From the NCBI RefSeq assembly GCF_028712425.1, contig NZ_JAQTQD010000020.1, forward strand, positions 1-46,219: a DNA stretch of 46,219 nt, written 5' to 3'. The notes beneath the pieces were generated by a model. The model did no database searches, was not told the origin of the DNA, and worked only from the letters and a program-made list of their open reading frames with translations. A program made the position numbers and the translations under genes. Positions 27,372-35,453 of this stretch are shown here, in pieces. The DNA is from Methanoregula sp. (GTDB taxonomy: Archaea; Halobacteriota; Methanomicrobia; Methanomicrobiales; Methanospirillaceae). Position 1 is the stretch's first letter. Every line of letters starts with the position of its first letter.

Positions 27372-28547
27372 GTGAAGAACACTATCACGGGACTTGCCGC
27401 TGCCCACATGATCACCGACATCTACATGCCGGTGCTCCCCGCGATCCTGCCGCTCCTGATCGCCCAGAACGGCTACTCCTACCTCACTGCCGGGCTGCTC
27501 GTGACGGCCTACAACGTCACGTCATCGTTCACCCAGCCGGTCGTCGGCTGGCTCTCCGACAAGCGCGGCCTGACCATCAGCGTGAGTATCAGCCTCTTCA
27601 TCAGCGCTATTTTTGTTGCCCTCATGGGAGTGGTGCAGAACTATTACCTGGTGATGGCCTTTGCAGTCCTTGCCGCCCTTGGCCATGCCTGTTTCCACCC
27701 GACTGCCTTAAGCCTCGTCAGCCGGCTCTGCTCCGCCGAGAACCGGGGCAGGATCACCTCGTACTTCGTGGTCGGGGGAAACCTCGGCTACGCCATCGGT
27801 CCGGTCCTGGCCGGGGTCCTTGTCTGGTGGCTGGGGCTGCCCGGGCTGGTGTTCCTCATCATCCCCGCCCTTGTCATGCTCGTTGTCCTCCGTCGCCTCC
27901 TGCCGGGGGGGATGGCAGCGGTACGCGAAGCCCATGCCACCCCTCTTCACGAAGTTGCCGACGTGTCGTCAAAATGGCCGTTTGTCGTCCTGATGATCGC
28001 GTCCATCCTCCGGGCATGGGCAGTCTTTGCGGCCATCACCTACCTCCCGATGTACCTTGTCTCGCAGGGATACAGCCTTGTGATGGCAAGCATTGCCCTG
28101 ACGCTGATGCTCCTGACCGGTGTTGCCGGACAGGTTGCCGGTGGGCACATCTCCGACCGTGTCGGGAGAAAGGAGTTCATGGTCTTTGCCCTTGCAGGAG
28201 CGGTGCCGCTCTTCTACCTCTTCTTTGCAACATCGGGCATCCTGCAGCTGGTCACCCTCCTCTGCTTCGGCTTCTGCCTCTGGTCGACCTTTGCCGTGGC
28301 CGTTGCGATGTCCCACGAGCTCCTGCCGGGTAATGTCGGCCTTGCCTCCGGCATGATGCTCGGGCTTGCCATCGGCTTTGGAGGTCTTGGCGTTGCCGTC
28401 AACGGTATGATCGCCGACACGTACTCGCTTGCAGCAGCGATCGGGACCATCCCGCTGCCGATCATTGGGGCGGTGATCCTGATGGCGCTCCTGCCCTACC
28501 CGTGGAAGACGCTGGGTAAAAGTTGGGGACACCAGGCAGGGAACTGA
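27372..28547 (+). CDS. MFS transporter (fosmidomycin-resistance-like)
   Basis: 391 residues with twelve predicted membrane helices. The MFS loop 2-3 motif is GWLSDKRG near residue 60, and its repeat in the second half is GGHISDRVGRKE. The opening AAHMITDIYMPVLPAILPLL resembles fosmidomycin-resistance-type exporters. GTG at 27372 is the likely start, 14 bases after the methyltransferase stop. Its substrate is unknown. Confidence 0.85.
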   Translation: MKNTITGLAAAHMITDIYMPVLPAILPLLIAQNGYSYLTAGLLVTAYNVTSSFTQPVVGWLSDKRGLTISVSISLFISAIFVALMGVVQNYYLVMAFAVLAALGHACFHPTALSLVSRLCSAENRGRITSYFVVGGNLGYAIGPVLAGVLVWWLGLPGLVFLIIPALVMLVVLRRLLPGGMAAVREAHATPLHEVADVSSKWPFVVLMIASILRAWAVFAAITYLPMYLVSQGYSLVMASIALTLMLLTGVAGQVAGGHISDRVGRKEFMVFALAGAVPLFYLFFATSGILQLVTLLCFGFCLWSTFAVAVAMSHELLPGNVGLASGMMLGLAIGFGGLGVAVNGMIADTYSLAAAIGTIPLPIIGAVILMALLPYPWKTLGKSWGHQAGN

Positions 28548-28596
28548 TGCAACAGGCTTATATCATCACGGAAAAAACGTGATGTGAGGAATAATC

Positions 28597-28776
28597 ATGG
28601 ACAAAGTTGGAGTCATTGCACTGATCATCGGGATCATCCTGTGTGCTCTTGGCGTGTATGGAATCTGGGTATTCCTGCCTGAAGTCATCTTCGTGATCAA
28701 GGGGCTGGGAGGCATCGTCGTGCTGCTCTTTGGCCTGATGCTTGCCATCTTCGGCATCCTGATCGTAAAAGACTGA
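28597..28776 (+). CDS. Two-span small membrane protein (59 aa)
   Basis: A 59-residue ORF with two hydrophobic helices (GVIALIIGIILCALGVYGIW and GGIVVLLFGLMLAIFGILIV) and almost no soluble part. A Shine-Dalgarno-like gtgagga precedes the ATG by 6 bases. A T-run follows 18 bases after the stop. The glycine-spaced helices suggest self-association. I do not recognise a named family. Confidence 0.65.
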   Translation: MDKVGVIALIIGIILCALGVYGIWVFLPEVIFVIKGLGGIVVLLFGLMLAIFGILIVKD

Positions 28777-28793
28777 GCACCGGATTAAAACGC

Positions 28794-28801
28794 CTTTTTT
28801 T
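28794..28801 (+). terminator. Oligo-T terminator
   Basis: Eight consecutive T after cgcc follow the small membrane gene and separate it from the convergent methyltransferase gene. Archaeal-type termination site by pattern only. Confidence 0.4.
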
Positions 28802-29544
28802 CAGACCTTTACCACAAGGCACTGCGACCCGGCGGTTTCCAGCACGGGTTCGGTTTTGCTTTCGAAGAAGTCATCGAACGCCTTCTTCACGCCGGGCGCC
28901 GTGATGTAGTCGTGGGAGATGATGATGCCGCCCCGGTTCATGCGGGGATAGAAGAACTCGAGGCTCTGTTTTGTGCTCTCGTAACAGTCCACGTCAAGGT
29001 TCACGAGCGAGAACTTCTTGTCTTTCACCGGCCCCGCGGTTTCCGGGAAGATCCCCTTGTAGAAGTGGACGTTCCTGCTCTCCTTGAGGTAATCCCTTAC
29101 GCTCTCGTAGGAAGCGGCAAACTTGCCCTCGTAGAACGGCCAGACCATATCGATCTCGTCAACCTGCGGCAGGCCTTCGAACGTATCAAAGAGGTGGAGG
29201 GCCTTGTCTCCCTTGGCCGAGCAGATGATCTTTGCCGAACCCCCGCGGTAGACACCGACCTCGGCAATGTCGCCGGGGACCTTCTGGGTGGTCTTCACTG
29301 CCATGTAGATGTGGTAGGCCTCGATGTCTTCGAGGAGGAGCTCGGTCTCCTTGCGGATCTTCCGGAGGTTCTTTGCAAACTCCTTTCTCCGATCGCAGCC
29401 ATAGTGGGAGAGCCGGCCGCGGTTGGCGATATCGTTTCCCATGAATGGCTCGAAAAAGACGGCTTTCCGGAATTTTAAAAGATACCTGCTGGGGATGACA
29501 GAATCAACAACCGAGTAGATCTGTTTCTTCTGGGGCAGGCGCAT
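28801..29544 (-). CDS. TylF/MycF-type SAM-dependent methyltransferase
   Basis: 247 residues. The SAM-binding start is VPGDIAEVGVYRGGSAKIIC, followed by LHLFDTFEGLP, then FSLVNLDVDCYESTKQSLEFFYPRM, whose aspartates match the Mg2+ site of the TylF/macrocin O-methyltransferase family, and GGIIISHDYITAPGVKKAFDDFF. Such enzymes methylate sugars. A TATA box (gatatataaat on the minus strand) lies about 30 bases upstream, giving a short leader. A role in surface glycan modification is plausible but unproved. Confidence 0.85.
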   Translation of the reverse strand: MRLPQKKQIYSVVDSVIPSRYLLKFRKAVFFEPFMGNDIANRGRLSHYGCDRRKEFAKNLRKIRKETELLLEDIEAYHIYMAVKTTQKVPGDIAEVGVYRGGSAKIICSAKGDKALHLFDTFEGLPQVDEIDMVWPFYEGKFAASYESVRDYLKESRNVHFYKGIFPETAGPVKDKKFSLVNLDVDCYESTKQSLEFFYPRMNRGGIIISHDYITAPGVKKAFDDFFESKTEPVLETAGSQCLVVKV

Positions 29545-29620
29545 GTCTTATACAATACGTCGTTCTGCAATTTATATATCTCTGGTTGAAAAAGAGGCGG
29601 AAGAGGGAGCGGTGTGGGAA

Positions 29621-30082
29621 TCAGGGCTTTTTTGGGATCTCCACAAGACCGGGGTTCGGGCTTTCGGCTTCCAGGTCCAGCTCGTCTAAGAATGGCATCA
29701 GGCAGGTGACATATGGTTCAGGACTGCCGCTTCCATCCCCACGGCGTTCCCCGGTTGTTACGACCTCGACCATGAGCGGGCACTCTTCCATGGTCTGCTC
29801 GAACGAGGGGTCGTTCTCGCGGGTGAACCGGAGGAAACTGTCAACCAGGATCACCGGGCGCTCGTACTCGGGGACGCCTGCGAACTCGGTAAGGACGGAT
29901 TCAAGCGGTTGCCCGCGGGCCAGGTCCTCCTCGAAGAAGAGCCAGATGGAGATCCCATAGTTGTCTGTTATGCTTGCGCACTTGCGGATATCAACAGTTG
30001 TTCCGGGGATGAGACCGAGGCGCCCGAGTTTTTCTGTCGGTGTCGTTCCCGGAACCTTGGCCCATGCAGCGGGTTTCAGCAT
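29621..30082 (-). CDS. Hypothetical protein
   Basis: 153 residues from the ATG at 30082, starting MLKPAAWAKVPGTTPTEKLG. It is acidic, without membrane segment or signal peptide. The part VDIRKCASITDNYGISIWLFFEEDL looks like a compact alpha/beta domain. I do not recognise a family. Coding is supported by codon pattern and lack of overlap; a longer frame to 30127 exists. Confidence 0.55.
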   Translation of the reverse strand: MLKPAAWAKVPGTTPTEKLGRLGLIPGTTVDIRKCASITDNYGISIWLFFEEDLARGQPLESVLTEFAGVPEYERPVILVDSFLRFTRENDPSFEQTMEECPLMVEVVTTGERRGDGSGSPEPYVTCLMPFLDELDLEAESPNPGLVEIPKKP

Positions 30083-30216
30083 TGCAGTACATGGAGCGGC
30101 CGGAGGTGTAAAGATAACGATAAGCACACAGGGGAACGGAGATGTAGTATTCGAGTGGAGCCGGATCTGTAGAACGCTGGTGCATTCTCCTCTTCGGCTT
30201 CACTGGCGCAACAGAG

Positions 30217-30423
30217 TTAGTCCCGACCAAACTTATTCAGGAGGGTGAACCCAACGCCAAAGAACAGCACCCCCGCGATCGGCCAGACCGACCAGGTGAT
30301 CCTGCCGTTGTGACAGACATCGATCCCCAGGACGAAAACGCAGATCATGACGGCAACTGCAATGCCGTACCACCATTTCGGCTGGCCTTTGCTGCCACCC
30401 ATTGCATCTCTCATCATGCTCAT
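30217..30423 (-). CDS. Small two-span membrane protein
   Basis: 68 residues from the ATG at 30423: a short N-terminal cytosolic part (MSMMRDAMGGSKGQPKWWYG), then two hydrophobic helices separated by CHNGRITWSVWP. No family recognised. The longer frame to 30594 overlaps the start of the next region and looks non-coding. Confidence 0.5.
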   Translation of the reverse strand: MSMMRDAMGGSKGQPKWWYGIAVAVMICVFVLGIDVCHNGRITWSVWPIAGVLFFGVGFTLLNKFGRD

Positions 30424-30535
30424 GATATCACGAACATGTACACCCTGGTATCGGAAAAATGCAGTGGTACTTTTTCGGGAGAGGATTTGGTCGGAGAAGG
30501 CAAAAGAGGGGGTGTTGGGATTCGCCGGGGGATTA

Positions 30536-31156
30536 TTACCAGCGGCGCAGCCGGAAGATGCCTGCAATGCTGCCCCCGAGGATCGCGAATGCAAAAGCGA
30601 ACCCGGGCGATTGTGCTACAGGAGTTGCCGTGGGAACAACCTGGTGTGTCCGGGTGGGGAGGGAAGAGACTTCCGGGACCACAAGTACCCCGGCAACCGG
30701 TTGGGTGATGACGACCTGGCTTTTGGGAACAACCGCGTTGGTATTGCCGATCTCGACCATGTCAAGGACGGTGACAGCGCTGGTTGCTCCCCGGGGCACG
30801 GTGCCGGTTACCGTGACAGTAAACCGGACATCGCGGTTCGCGGAATAGGAGAGGAGCATGCCGTTGATGAATGCGGCAGAACCCGATGCAGTCTGCCGGG
30901 CGGAATCGTGCCCGTCGACAACAACCTGGATCACCCACGCGGGGTTCTCAAGCCCGGTCTGGAGCTGGAGCTCGTGCTCCCTTGGGAAGGTCGTCCCGCT
31001 CGGGATGGCAAAGCTTGCGACTACCTCCTGCGGGCCGCCGGCGACAAGGGGCGGGTTGGGAGTAAACGACACGGTGGTCAGGACGGGACTGGCTGCAACG
31101 GGAAGCACAAGGAGCAGCAGGCACCCGCAGATCAGAGCAGGAAAAACAGGCTTCAT
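30536..31156 (-). CDS. Secreted protein with PGF-CTERM-like tail
   Basis: 206 residues. An N-terminal signal peptide (MKPVFPALICGCLLLLVLPVAA) is followed by an Ig-like, cohesin-like beta domain (SFTPNPPLVAGGPQEVVASFAI; later VTVTGTVPRGATSAVTVLDM). After a Thr/Pro/Val-rich linker comes SPGF, a hydrophobic helix and RLRRW. This tripartite end matches archaeosortase-processed proteins (PGF-CTERM type), which are cut and lipid-anchored at the cell surface. I chose ATG 31156 since the signal peptide begins there; the frame continues to 31417. The ligand is unknown. Confidence 0.7.
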   Translation of the reverse strand: MKPVFPALICGCLLLLVLPVAASPVLTTVSFTPNPPLVAGGPQEVVASFAIPSGTTFPREHELQLQTGLENPAWVIQVVVDGHDSARQTASGSAAFINGMLLSYSANRDVRFTVTVTGTVPRGATSAVTVLDMVEIGNTNAVVPKSQVVITQPVAGVLVVPEVSSLPTRTHQVVPTATPVAQSPGFAFAFAILGGSIAGIFRLRRW

Positions 31157-31232
31157 GGTATACCGGAAAAGAGGGTGTACCCTGCCCATGATAGCCATGT
31201 CGGTCTGGTTTGCGGGCGCACAACAGGGAGAA

Positions 31233-32138
31233 TCAGCGGCCCTGGATGCTGCAGATGAACAATCCGGCATGATCGACAGCTTCCTGGCCCTCCGGAAGCT
31301 GGCCGGCAAATACCTGCCAGCAGTGGTACATGCCCTCCCATATCTCCACCTGGACGGGTGCACCTGCCCACCGTGCTTTCTCAACAAATGTCCCGATGTC
31401 GGAGAGGAGGAGTTCATACGTGCCTACCTGGATATAGAGGCGGGGGAGGTTTTTGAGCGCCCCGCGGACAGGAGAGGCAAGGGCATCCGATGCATTGCGG
31501 CCGGAGAGATAAGCGGTCCGGATCGCGTGGAGGCGGTCGGCCGTTATCGCGTCCCGCTGCCCGTTTTTCGTCACCGATTCCCCGGCAAACTGCATATCGG
31601 TGATTGGCGACATGCAGACTGCGGCCGGGGGGAGGGTATACCCCCGCTCCTTCATAGAGAGGAGCGAGGCAAGGACAATATTTCCCCCGGAAGATATCCC
31701 CAGCGGGACGATGCGGTGGGGCGGGTAACCCTTTGCCTGGAGGAAGCGGTATGCGGCGATGGCATCCTCGACAGGCGCAGGAAAGGAGTGCTCGGGGGCG
31801 AGCCGGTAATCAACGGAAAAGACACGGGCCCGGGCGGCACGGGAGAGCCGGATGCAGAGGCCCAGGTGGTCGGCCGTTGATCCCATTGTGAACATGCCGC
31901 CATGGAAGAAGAGGACTGCATAGTCCGGTTCGGCTTCGGGAACCGAGATCCAGTACCCGGAGAGGTTGTCCCGGATTGCCACCTGCTCAACAGTATGGAC
32001 TTCCTCGCTGACAATCTCGTCCTGCATCTCGCGGTAAAACTCAGAAAAATCTTTCCGGGCGGCAATAAGGGGCTTGTCCGGGCCGGGCGCATGAGACCGG
32101 ATGATCGAGAGAAGTTCTTCCGGGGACTCGCGGATCAT
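31233..32138 (-). CDS. Alpha/beta hydrolase (HSL-type esterase)
   Basis: 301-residue carboxylesterase-like protein of the hormone-sensitive lipase group. The oxyanion-hole motif is FFHGGMFTMGS near residue 80, the nucleophile serine lies in GISSGGN near 150, followed by a likely acid in VGTYELLLSD and histidine in GMYHCWQ. YRLAPEHSFPAPVED is the family landmark. No signal peptide, so cytosolic. The substrate is not predictable. Confidence 0.88.
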   Translation of the reverse strand: MIRESPEELLSIIRSHAPGPDKPLIAARKDFSEFYREMQDEIVSEEVHTVEQVAIRDNLSGYWISVPEAEPDYAVLFFHGGMFTMGSTADHLGLCIRLSRAARARVFSVDYRLAPEHSFPAPVEDAIAAYRFLQAKGYPPHRIVPLGISSGGNIVLASLLSMKERGYTLPPAAVCMSPITDMQFAGESVTKNGQRDAITADRLHAIRTAYLSGRNASDALASPVRGALKNLPRLYIQVGTYELLLSDIGTFVEKARWAGAPVQVEIWEGMYHCWQVFAGQLPEGQEAVDHAGLFICSIQGR

Positions 32139-32317
32139 TGTGTTCTGTGTTAGAGAGGCCGGGTAATAAAGGATGAGGGTACGACCGGCAGTTCCGGGCG
32201 CAGTACGGCGCGGGGATGCAAAACCGAACGCATATCAGGCACCGTGCAGGCAGGCACACAATCATGGGCGGCCGGATCCCAATCCGGAAACCCGGTCGAA
32301 AAAGGAGGTTGTTCTTA

Positions 32318-32734
32318 TCAGAAGTAATATATCAGGACGGTCTGCTGGTACCCGTCCTTCCACGTTCCTATGATGTTTGCCGTTACCGGATTGGCAAGCC
32401 CCTGGTACGTAAAGATGATTGACTCGCCGGGTACTGGTGTGAGGACGGTGCGTTCGAAATCGTCAATGTCCTGGTTGTCGATCCGCACCTTCAGGGCAAC
32501 AAGGCCTTCTGCATCGGGGCCGCCGGTGTAGGTGATGTTCACGGTCTTTTGCGTTTTGGACACGTCAAACGTCAGGCTTTTTTCGGCTATGCCAGTGGTC
32601 GTGACAGGAACGGGGGTGGCCGGGGGTGGGATCGGTGTTGTGGCAGATGAAGTCTGGGGTGCCGGCTGGGTGCAGCCGCTCGCAAACACGAGGAGCAGGA
32701 CAAGGAAAAAACAGGAACAGAATGCACGTCTCAT
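32318..32734 (-). CDS. Putative lipoprotein
   Basis: 138 residues. The N-terminus MRRAFCSCFFLVLLLVFASG ends in a lipobox (FASGC) with Cys21 as the lipidation site. A Thr/Pro-rich linker follows, then a beta-rich domain (LTFDVSKTQKTVNITYTGG, IRIDN-like region, NIIGTWKDGYQQTVLIYYF). Likely surface-anchored. Start at 32734, where the signal peptide begins; the longer frame to 32809 overlaps the next gene. Confidence 0.7.
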   Translation of the reverse strand: MRRAFCSCFFLVLLLVFASGCTQPAPQTSSATTPIPPPATPVPVTTTGIAEKSLTFDVSKTQKTVNITYTGGPDAEGLVALKVRIDNQDIDDFERTVLTPVPGESIIFTYQGLANPVTANIIGTWKDGYQQTVLIYYF

Positions 32735-32780
32735 GAATGGATGGTGGGGTATGATGGGAAATAAAGGTTGGGAGGTGATG

Positions 32781-33482
32781 TTACCGGGCCGGAGCCGGAT
32801 TGTTGCCACTCACGATATACCGCGACCATACAATCCCGTTTTTCAGGACTTCCGTGGTTTTATGGACAAGGGGGACCTGCAGCCCCGTGATGCCCGCCTG
32901 CTCCGGGTCACAGAGCGTGGGGGTCGGTCTCCCGCCGGCGATGACGGGGTGGATGAGGACGCTCACCTCATGAATGAGTCCCTCGTGAAGAAGGACACTG
33001 TTGAGCGTGCCCCCGCTGTCCACCCGGACGGTCTTTGTGCCATAGTCACGGTTCAGCACTTCCAGTGCTTCCCGCATATTGACACGTTCATCCCCGGCGA
33101 CAATCGTTTTGATGTGGTGTTCTTTGAGGAACTCCAGGTAATCCCCGGGAGTTGCACGGGAGCAGAGCGCGAGGACGTCCCGCATATAGGGCCATTTCCG
33201 GATCGCGTCCCAGCAGCGCACCTGCCCACGGCTGTCGGCGATTACCAGCAGCGGGCGCGGATCCGGCTGCCCTGCCGGTGGCACAAACATCTCCTCGTGT
33301 TCCGGCGGGACCTCGAGCGCGGGATTGTCGCGGACTGCCGCAAGGACCGTCCCGCTGCCGAACAGGATTGCGTCGGGATTCCATTGCGCGGCAAGGGAAT
33401 AATACAGCTCAAGGTCTGCGGGGAAGTTCGTGATGCGGCCGTCAAGGCTCATCGCCGTATGAATAATGACTCGGGGTTTCAT
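32781..33482 (-). CDS. RibD C-terminal/DHFR-fold reductase (archaeal riboflavin pathway type)
   Basis: 233 residues with the dihydrofolate-reductase-like fold of archaeal 2,5-diamino-6-ribosylaminopyrimidinone 5'-phosphate reductase: MKPRVIIHTAMSLDGRITN at the start, DAILFGSGTVLAA, RVDSGGTLNSVLLHEGLIHEV and LIHPVIAGG. It probably acts in riboflavin/F420-related synthesis with NAD(P)H, but paralogues of unknown substrate are common. ATG 33482 matches the family start; the frame extends to 33599 into the regulator promoter. Divergent from the HTH regulator. Confidence 0.8.
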   Translation of the reverse strand: MKPRVIIHTAMSLDGRITNFPADLELYYSLAAQWNPDAILFGSGTVLAAVRDNPALEVPPEHEEMFVPPAGQPDPRPLLVIADSRGQVRCWDAIRKWPYMRDVLALCSRATPGDYLEFLKEHHIKTIVAGDERVNMREALEVLNRDYGTKTVRVDSGGTLNSVLLHEGLIHEVSVLIHPVIAGGRPTPTLCDPEQAGITGLQVPLVHKTTEVLKNGIVWSRYIVSGNNPAPAR

Positions 33483-33582
33483 GGATGATTCCTGATTACG
33501 CGTTGGACTGGCAGGAGATAAGGTGGTGGTGCAGGGAGTGAAACTAAAAATGCCTCTGCCCGTTCCATGGCCATCCCGCAAC

Positions 33583-33611
33583 ATATATATTGTCAACATT
33601 CAAATGTTGAC
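33583..33611 (+). promoter_or_regulatory. TATA box plus palindromic operator of regulator 1
   Basis: TATA box atatatat at 33583-33590 is followed directly by a perfect palindrome, GTCAACATT, spacer CA, AATGTTGAC (33592-33611), and the ATG at 33614. The TATA-to-ATG distance of about 27 bases predicts a leaderless mRNA, so a protein on the palindrome would block the transcription start. Related sites precede 36559 and 37691. Confidence 0.8.
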
Positions 33612-33613
33612 GC

Positions 33614-34063
33614 ATGTTCCTGGCAACGGACGACCGGCAGTTCGGGTTCTGGGCACTACGGCGGGGTGGCGAATCTAATATCGGGATTGCCCACCGGTTT
33701 GGCATCTCCCGCCAGGCCGTATCGCGGGCCCTCCATCTCATGGACGAGAAGATCGAGAGCACGCTCCGCGGGATGGCGGAGGCCAACCAGATCTCTGTCG
33801 AGAAGATCAATGCTGAACGCGGAGTCCTCCTCGGGAAGTCGGTACCGTTCCAGACCGCCGCGATCATTTTTGTGTCGGCAAAGCACGGGGTGCAGGTCTG
33901 GTACGAGCATGACGGCGACTGCGGCGCGTGCCAGCGGTATACCGAGTGCATCGAGCTCCTCTGGGACTATGCCACCGAACTGGGCGTCCGGATCGAAAAG
34001 ACCGCCGACCCCACAAAGATGGCGGATGAACTGTTCACGAGGGTAAAGGCGCTGATGAAATGA
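33614..34063 (+). CDS. HTH transcription regulator with Cys/His cluster (regulator 1)
   Basis: 149 residues. A helix-turn-helix lies at 22-42 (NIGIAHRFGISRQAVSRALHL), followed by a long helix (LMDEKIESTLRGMAEANQI) likely for dimerisation. A second domain has VLLGKSVPFQTAAIIFVSAK, then HGVQVWYEHDGDCGACQRYT: His99, Cys103, Cys106 and Cys112 could bind metal or act as a redox switch. It ends with a helix rich in charged residues (ADPTKMADELF). The layout is vaguely Tfx-like; I cannot name the family. Its paralogue at 37691 has these residues at identical positions. It is the first gene of a five-ORF overlapping operon and is preceded by a palindrome, so autoregulation is likely. Confidence 0.82.
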   Translation: MFLATDDRQFGFWALRRGGESNIGIAHRFGISRQAVSRALHLMDEKIESTLRGMAEANQISVEKINAERGVLLGKSVPFQTAAIIFVSAKHGVQVWYEHDGDCGACQRYTECIELLWDYATELGVRIEKTADPTKMADELFTRVKALMK

Positions 34064-34659
34064 TGCGGGTTTCCGAAGTTATCCGGGGCTGGCTGGGCTG
34101 GTGTCCGAACGCACAACAGCGCACTTTCCGCAGGGATAGTGCGACGGATACAACACATATATTACCCGCTGGCAGCGGTGGGGACGTGCGCACACTTTCC
34201 TTTGGCTGGAAGAACCGGTACCGAACCCGCGCGCTTGCATTCGCGCTCTGCATGACCGTTGTCGGGATCTCCCTCTTTGCCACCGCAACCGGTGACCGGA
34301 TCGCCATGTTCGGTCTCGGGGTTGTGCTTGCCACGATCCTGTATTGTGCCGACGCTATCAGGTATTGGGAGGTATTCCGTGACGTGGAGAGGAATGGTGT
34401 TGCTGACCAGAAGAACTGGAAGGAGGTCTCGGTTGTCCGCGTCCTCCCGATCATCGGGGCTGCTCTCATCCTCGCGTTCGCGGGAGCCGTCCTTCTCGGT
34501 CTTATCCCCGGTCTCTCGATGCTCATGGTGAACGGGTTCCTTGCCGGCTTTTCTGCCTGTGGCTGGTACCATGTGGCTACGATCCTTGCATGGGAAAGCC
34601 GTTCGGGCATAGCGCTGTTCTCTGACGGGACCCGGATCTACCGGAGGGATATATCATGA
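34060..34659 (+). CDS. GWCPN-tagged membrane protein (DUF1673-like)
   Basis: 199 residues. It starts with the tag MRVSEVIRGWLGWCPN (after an optional extra Met; ATG at 34060 or 34063), followed by a polar linker of about 30 residues and four membrane helices in two pairs (ALAFALCMTVVGISLFATA; RIAMFGLGVVLATILYCADA; then VVRVLPIIGAALILAFAGAV and a last pair). From memory, DUF1673 proteins of Methanosarcina also open with a GWCPN-like motif; I cannot verify this. The start overlaps the regulator stop by ATGA, and the end overlaps the SdpI gene by ATGA. The function is unknown. Confidence 0.78.
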   Translation: MMRVSEVIRGWLGWCPNAQQRTFRRDSATDTTHILPAGSGGDVRTLSFGWKNRYRTRALAFALCMTVVGISLFATATGDRIAMFGLGVVLATILYCADAIRYWEVFRDVERNGVADQKNWKEVSVVRVLPIIGAALILAFAGAVLLGLIPGLSMLMVNGFLAGFSACGWYHVATILAWESRSGIALFSDGTRIYRRDIS

Positions 34660-35453
34660 CCCTGGCAGGTACCCTATGGGACGCCATGGGCTGGTGCCCG
34701 ATGGAGGCTTCCGCCCGGTACCCGGTGAAGAGTGCAACCGGGGATACACTGAAGAAGGATACCGCAGATGATGGTGGGCCGGTTGCCCGCAGGTCTGCCC
34801 GGTTCATGCGCCTGACCTGGGGCGTTGTCGTCCTCTCGTGGATCATTGCGGTTTTAGCCCTGCCCCACCTGCCGGATATTGTCCCAATTCACTGGGGACT
34901 TCATGGCGAAGCAAACGGGTTTGCCGACAAGTTCTCCGGCATTCTCGGGCTGCCGGTGGTCATCACGCTCGTCATGATCCTTTTGATCGTCATACCCCGG
35001 TTCCGCTCCGTGGAGTTCTCCCTGGAGGCATTCCGGGACATCTATGCAATGATCATCTTTGCTACGATTGCCATGATCTTCTCCATCGAGGTGATGGTGA
35101 TTGCCTCCGCGATAGGTGTCGACCTGCCAATCGTTACCATCATCTCACTCCTGATAGGCTTCCTCTTCATCGCGATGGGAGGCCTGATGCCCCAAATCAA
35201 GCGGAATACTGTCATGGGGATCCGCCTGCCGTGGACGCTTGCCAGCGAGGAGGTCTGGAACAGGACCCACGAATACGGCGGCAGGGTGTTCATGGCCGCT
35301 GGTGTGCTGGTCGTGCTCGGGAGCCTGATAGCAGGCATCTGGGCAATGGCCCTGATGCTGATCATCATACTCGGGTCAACGCTGTATATCTCCATCTGGT
35401 CGTTCCGGCTGGCAAAGAGCATGCCGGAGTGTGAGGGAAAAATATGTTCATGA
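34656..35453 (+). CDS. GWCPM-tagged SdpI/DUF1648 family membrane protein
   Basis: 265 residues. The N-terminus MTLAGTLWDAMGWCPMEA is a divergent form of the tag shared with its neighbours. After a 40-residue linker comes a standard SdpI protein: the DUF1648 signature PHLPDIVPIHWGLHGEANGF, helices, then NTVMGIRLPWTLASEEVWNR and HEYGGRVFMAAGVLVVLGSL. Ribosome-binding bases ggaggga precede ATG. In Bacillus subtilis, SdpI gives immunity to the SdpC toxin and, when SdpC binds, holds the autorepressor SdpR at the membrane. Position behind an HTH regulator gene fits such a pair, though this regulator is not ArsR-like. Confidence 0.87.
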   Translation: MTLAGTLWDAMGWCPMEASARYPVKSATGDTLKKDTADDGGPVARRSARFMRLTWGVVVLSWIIAVLALPHLPDIVPIHWGLHGEANGFADKFSGILGLPVVITLVMILLIVIPRFRSVEFSLEAFRDIYAMIIFATIAMIFSIEVMVIASAIGVDLPIVTIISLLIGFLFIAMGGLMPQIKRNTVMGIRLPWTLASEEVWNRTHEYGGRVFMAAGVLVVLGSLIAGIWAMALMLIIILGSTLYISIWSFRLAKSMPECEGKICS

